In this document: positions 61,844 through 64,000 of the stretch, piece after piece
How the letters are laid out: the number at the start of each line of letters is the position of its first letter
How positions within the stretch are numbered: position 1 is the stretch's first letter
Assembly: GCF_026625565.1 (NCBI RefSeq)
Contig: NZ_CP112998.1
Span: 4,900,501-4,964,500, forward strand
Direction of reading: 5' to 3'
Source: Dyadobacter pollutisoli
GTDB lineage: Bacteria; Bacteroidota; Bacteroidia; Cytophagales; Spirosomataceae
Length of the DNA: 64,000 nucleotides
Translations under genes and position numbers: made by a program
The notes under the pieces: model-generated
The model's database searches: none
What the model was told of the DNA's origin: nothing
The model's input: only the letters and a program-made list of their open reading frames with translations

Positions 61844-61861
61844 TTGCAATAAAAGTTGCAA
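61844..61861. repeat. TTGCAA-N6-TTGCAA double palindrome
   Basis: Two copies of the palindrome TTGCAA (61844-61849 and 61856-61861) are separated by TAAAAG; read as direct repeats, GTTGCAATA occurs at 61843 and 61855. It lies between the tRNA terminator and the truncated ldhA fragment. It could be a recombinase core site or an operator for a dimeric regulator; neither is proven. Confidence 0.5.
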
Positions 61862-61877
61862 TAGTTTTTTGGTAGGG

Positions 61878-62107
61878 ACGTAACGCAATGATTCGAACGC
61901 CTTTCGCCGCCAGCGCAGCGATTACTTCCGCATTGACCTTGTCATTAACAAACACACAAACCACTCTGACATCTTCATCCACCGCATTGACAATATGCGG
62001 ACTTAAAAATGGGTTTCCAGATATTCTATTTCAAAATGAAATTCAGCATTATACCGGTCAAAAAACTGCTTGTCGTAAGGCTTGGCAGAGAAGAAGAGCA
62101 TTTTCAT
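61878..62107 (-). pseudogene. Frameshifted, truncated D-lactate dehydrogenase (ldhA-like)
   Basis: Minus-strand translation from ATG 62107 gives MKMLFFSAKPYDKQFFDRYN, continuing FHFEIEYLETHF and then a stop at 62005-62003. Adding one base in the A5 run (62005-62009, T5 on the coding strand) restores the frame: LSPHIVNAVDEDVRVVCVFV and KVNAEVIAALAAKGVRIIAL, ending at an Arg. This matches the N-terminal ~75 residues of LdhA-type 2-hydroxyacid dehydrogenases (E. coli ...CEAVCIFVND...GVKYIALR...). Similarity stops abruptly near 61878, so the NAD-binding and catalytic domains are missing. The gene is dead by a frameshift and a 3' truncation. Confidence 0.8.
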
Positions 62108-62221
62108 TCCAAGGCAGGAAGGATGATTTGATTTTGTAAACAAATGAAAAAAAGAATAAGTAAAAGGCTATAAGAGCAATTATTATTTTAAATATCCTTT
62201 CTGCTGACACCATAGAAATCT

Positions 62222-63010
62222 CTATAATAGCTTTAAAACATCCAGCATAGTTTGGTGCGTTGCGTCCAAATTGATCAAACCTCTTCTTGGCCTGTCCAGG
62301 TCTAGTGTAATGTAGATGACCAATGAAGTAAGCAAGCAAAACCCTACAATAATGAACCAGTCCAGCTTTCCTTTTCCCACAGATATATAGCCTGCATAAA
62401 ATGCGCTCGCAATGGACAACGTCATTAACAATATGACCATAGGATCGGGCACCCTGGCCTTTTCACGTGTATTGCAGATCGTTGCGTTATCGAACATATC
62501 GTTTAATGCAGGGATCATTGGCTGGGTTTTCAAAAAGTCAGGTGAAGTCCTTGCATGGCCCATCGCAGTTTGCCATAAATTTTTCTCTTGTGCATCTGCC
62601 CTGGCGTTAGCTTCATCCATTTTACCGCGATCTCTTCCTGCTTCGTAATAGTCGATGCGCGCATTCAGATAACTTTTGAAGTTCTTTCGCAATGTGGCCC
62701 TGAGTGAGTCCGGATAAAGGTCGGCACGCAAAACAGCCGTCCCTATTGCATTGGATTCATTGATTATGGCATCCCTTCTGCTGTCAAACCTGCTTCCGCT
62801 CATGCCGAAAGTCACGGCCAGCAAAAATGCCAGCAACCCAAACAATGCAGAGACGATCGTGTTGTTGCCTGCACTTTCCTCATCCTGGCTGTACCTGACT
62901 TTCCCAAATTTGAATCCGAGAAAAATGGAAAGCAGCATCAGCGAGAATAAAATCGAGCACAAAATGAATGCATCGGTTCGGTAAATGAATGATTCTTTCA
63001 TCGCGATCAT
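62222..63010 (-). CDS. DUF4239/bestrophin-like membrane protein
   Basis: A 262-residue membrane protein: two N-terminal hydrophobic segments, a soluble middle, and two C-terminal ones. The conserved segment VSALFGLLAFLLAVTFGMSG, then SRFDSRRDAIINESNAIGTA, is typical of DUF4239 (bestrophin-like domain) proteins. True channel activity is not shown for the family. ATG 63010 is used; ATG 63001 (MKESF...) is an equal alternative. About 115 bases separate it from the ldhA fragment. Confidence 0.85.
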   Translation of the reverse strand: MIAMKESFIYRTDAFILCSILFSLMLLSIFLGFKFGKVRYSQDEESAGNNTIVSALFGLLAFLLAVTFGMSGSRFDSRRDAIINESNAIGTAVLRADLYPDSLRATLRKNFKSYLNARIDYYEAGRDRGKMDEANARADAQEKNLWQTAMGHARTSPDFLKTQPMIPALNDMFDNATICNTREKARVPDPMVILLMTLSIASAFYAGYISVGKGKLDWFIIVGFCLLTSLVIYITLDLDRPRRGLINLDATHQTMLDVLKLL

Positions 63011-63368
63011 AATGAAAACCAGGGATAGGGTTTTTCTTGAAAGTAATACGAAAATCGGTTAATAGCACAATTGCACTATTTAAATAATTTTGCTCTGTCC
63101 CCAAATCACGATAACGGCAAAAATGTAGTAACAAAAGTTATAAACTATTTCTTGATTACAAATTATTTCTATTTATTTGTTTATCCAAGCTTACCAATTG
63201 TTTAATATTTATTAATCACAGAAAATACGTAGGTAGTCAAAACCGCTTCATAGCCTACCAAAATTAAAACTATGAAAAATACAATTTTATTGTCAATTGG
63301 TCTGCACTGAGTACGTCACACCTTTTTAAATTTAATAATCCATTCACCTCATCTCCAACTAACTGCGC
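63011..63368. other. A/T-rich gap with a 12-codon ORF
   Basis: 358 bases with no family I recognise. An ATG at 63272 starts a 12-codon frame (MKNTILLSIGLH, stop 63308-63310) that looks like the start of a signal peptide, so it may be a gene remnant or a leader peptide. I found no clear promoter box or terminator. Confidence 0.4.
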
Positions 63369-64000
63369 ATGAAACAGCATCTACTTTTCTGGACTCTGAT
63401 CATTTTAACACTGATCACGACAACAGGCTCACTGAAAGCTCACGCTCAGGACGAGCAAGCCTTCCTGGGAAATTCCAGGTACATTGATCTTTCCGCAGGT
63501 GTAGGCCTGTCCCGTCTCCGGGATTTCGCAACTTCTCCTTTGTTTTATGAAGGTATCGCCCATCGGTACGCCGTTTCATTATCCCGAATGAGCGAACGAC
63601 GCGACATTTCGACGGGTTTCGCATTTCTGACCAGTAATCTCGAAAATGACTACAATGAGCACGCTGCGGAAAGTGCGCTCAAAACCTTATCCGTTCATCA
63701 TTCCCGGCTCTATCAGATATTTGGCAACGGTTCGGAGCGCTGGAATTTTAAGGCAGGGGGAGAACTGAACGGGACGGCGAATCTGAGAGTTAACCGCTCA
63801 TTAATGAACAGTGCGGTTGGGATAGAAGCTTTCCCAATCCTGTTCGGAACATTGAAAGCAACGCGCAACATCACAAGACAAAGCAGCAGACGCGGCAAAG
63901 AACCGAAGACGAAAAGCCTGTCTTTCAAGCTCAATGCGAGTCTGATAGGCGCCTCGGTCCGTAATGGTTATTCCTATCTCGGCATTGGGCAGATTATCAA
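63369..64000 (+). CDS. Secreted protein, possible outer-membrane barrel, 3' end missing
   Basis: Frame from ATG 63369 stays open to the window end (about 210 residues). It begins with a signal peptide (MKQHLLFWTLIILTLITTTG...AHAQ) and continues with alternating amphipathic strands (YIDLSAGVGLSRLRD, RYAVSLSRMSERRDI, SFKLNASLIGASVRNGYSYLG) typical of outer-membrane beta-barrels. I recognise no family. The frame has no stop inside the window. Confidence 0.72.
   Translation, partial: MKQHLLFWTLIILTLITTTGSLKAHAQDEQAFLGNSRYIDLSAGVGLSRLRDFATSPLFYEGIAHRYAVSLSRMSERRDISTGFAFLTSNLENDYNEHAAESALKTLSVHHSRLYQIFGNGSERWNFKAGGELNGTANLRVNRSLMNSAVGIEAFPILFGTLKATRNITRQSSRRGKEPKTKSLSFKLNASLIGASVRNGYSYLGIGQII

Noticed and set aside
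61888..62139. 83-codon plus-strand ORF
   Set aside because: Antisense to the ldhA remnant, which explains its open frame.
62058..62339. 93-codon minus-strand ORF
   Set aside because: Runs out of frame across the end of the bestrophin-like gene and into the ldhA fragment; no signal, no domain.

Overview
The window is one contiguous piece of a Bacteroidota chromosome, most likely order Cytophagales (Dyadobacter/Spirosoma-like; the genus is inference). Evidence: TTTG-N19/20-TAnnTTTG promoters, weak or absent Shine-Dalgarno sequences, type IX secretion (porQ and a C-terminal sorting domain), a fused lpxC-fabZ gene, Bacteroidota-restricted families (DUF4494, DUF4239/bestrophin-like), and Tat-exported Gfo/Idh/MocA plus DUF1080 proteins. 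Most of the window is dense housekeeping and envelope genes. No CRISPR array, rRNA, prophage or intact insertion sequence was found.

Layout. 1-991: end of a tandem ABC ATPase. 992-1590: array of REP-like hairpin repeats. 1591-4896 (-): di-haem cytochrome c peroxidase-like and PhoX-like lipoproteins. 5097-6506 (+): three-gene cassette (secreted calycin-like protein, membrane protein, winged-helix regulator). 6515-7591 (-): porQ. 7679-9238: acyl-CoA carboxylase beta subunit. 9554-15349: exported sugar-metabolism block (Tat-type Gfo/Idh/MocA oxidoreductase, a 1145-residue HEAT-DUF1080-DUF1080 protein, an SMP-30-like propeller). 15392-16009: RRM protein. 16089-24650 (-): nucleoside symporter, mutS, rluE, Uma2 nuclease, xth, a polytopic membrane protein, a lipoprotein. 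24796-31460: DUF4494, a secreted protein, an OmpA-family protein, lpxH, cdsA, CPBP protease. 31578-34463 (+): dusB, biotin carrier protein, pyrH, frr. 34537-36883 (-): UDP-xylose synthesis pair. 37096-39739 (+): acyl-CoA dehydrogenase, SPFH protein, NfeD. 39885-46216 (-): two tandem PafA-type phosphatases and an M16 peptidase. 46421-51979: lipoprotein, thioesterase, tamB. 52048-56839 (+): tsaD, T9SS-sorted sugar dehydrogenase, IPT-NHL lipoprotein, MOSC protein. 56904-61516 (-): lpxA, lpxC-fabZ, lpxD, HD phosphohydrolase. 61583-62107: a tRNA(CAU) with a broken copy in its leader and a decayed ldhA fragment. 62222-64000: bestrophin-like membrane protein and the start of a secreted protein.

Functional links. 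Lipid A synthesis is represented by lpxA, lpxC-fabZ, lpxD and lpxH, phospholipid synthesis by cdsA, and outer-membrane assembly by tamB and porQ. The biotin carrier protein at 32561 is a plausible partner of the carboxyltransferase at 7679. Ugd and UDP-glucuronate decarboxylase form a consecutive pathway.

The most unusual places are the tRNA neighbourhood (61.6-62.1 kb), which looks like a recombination scar containing a tRNA fragment and a frameshifted, truncated D-lactate dehydrogenase gene; the REP-like array at 1.0-1.55 kb, with three different hairpins of one architecture; and the exported HEAT/DUF1080 system at 9.5-14.3 kb. I did not find a clearly new defence or mobile system. All family assignments are from reading motifs; no database search was run.
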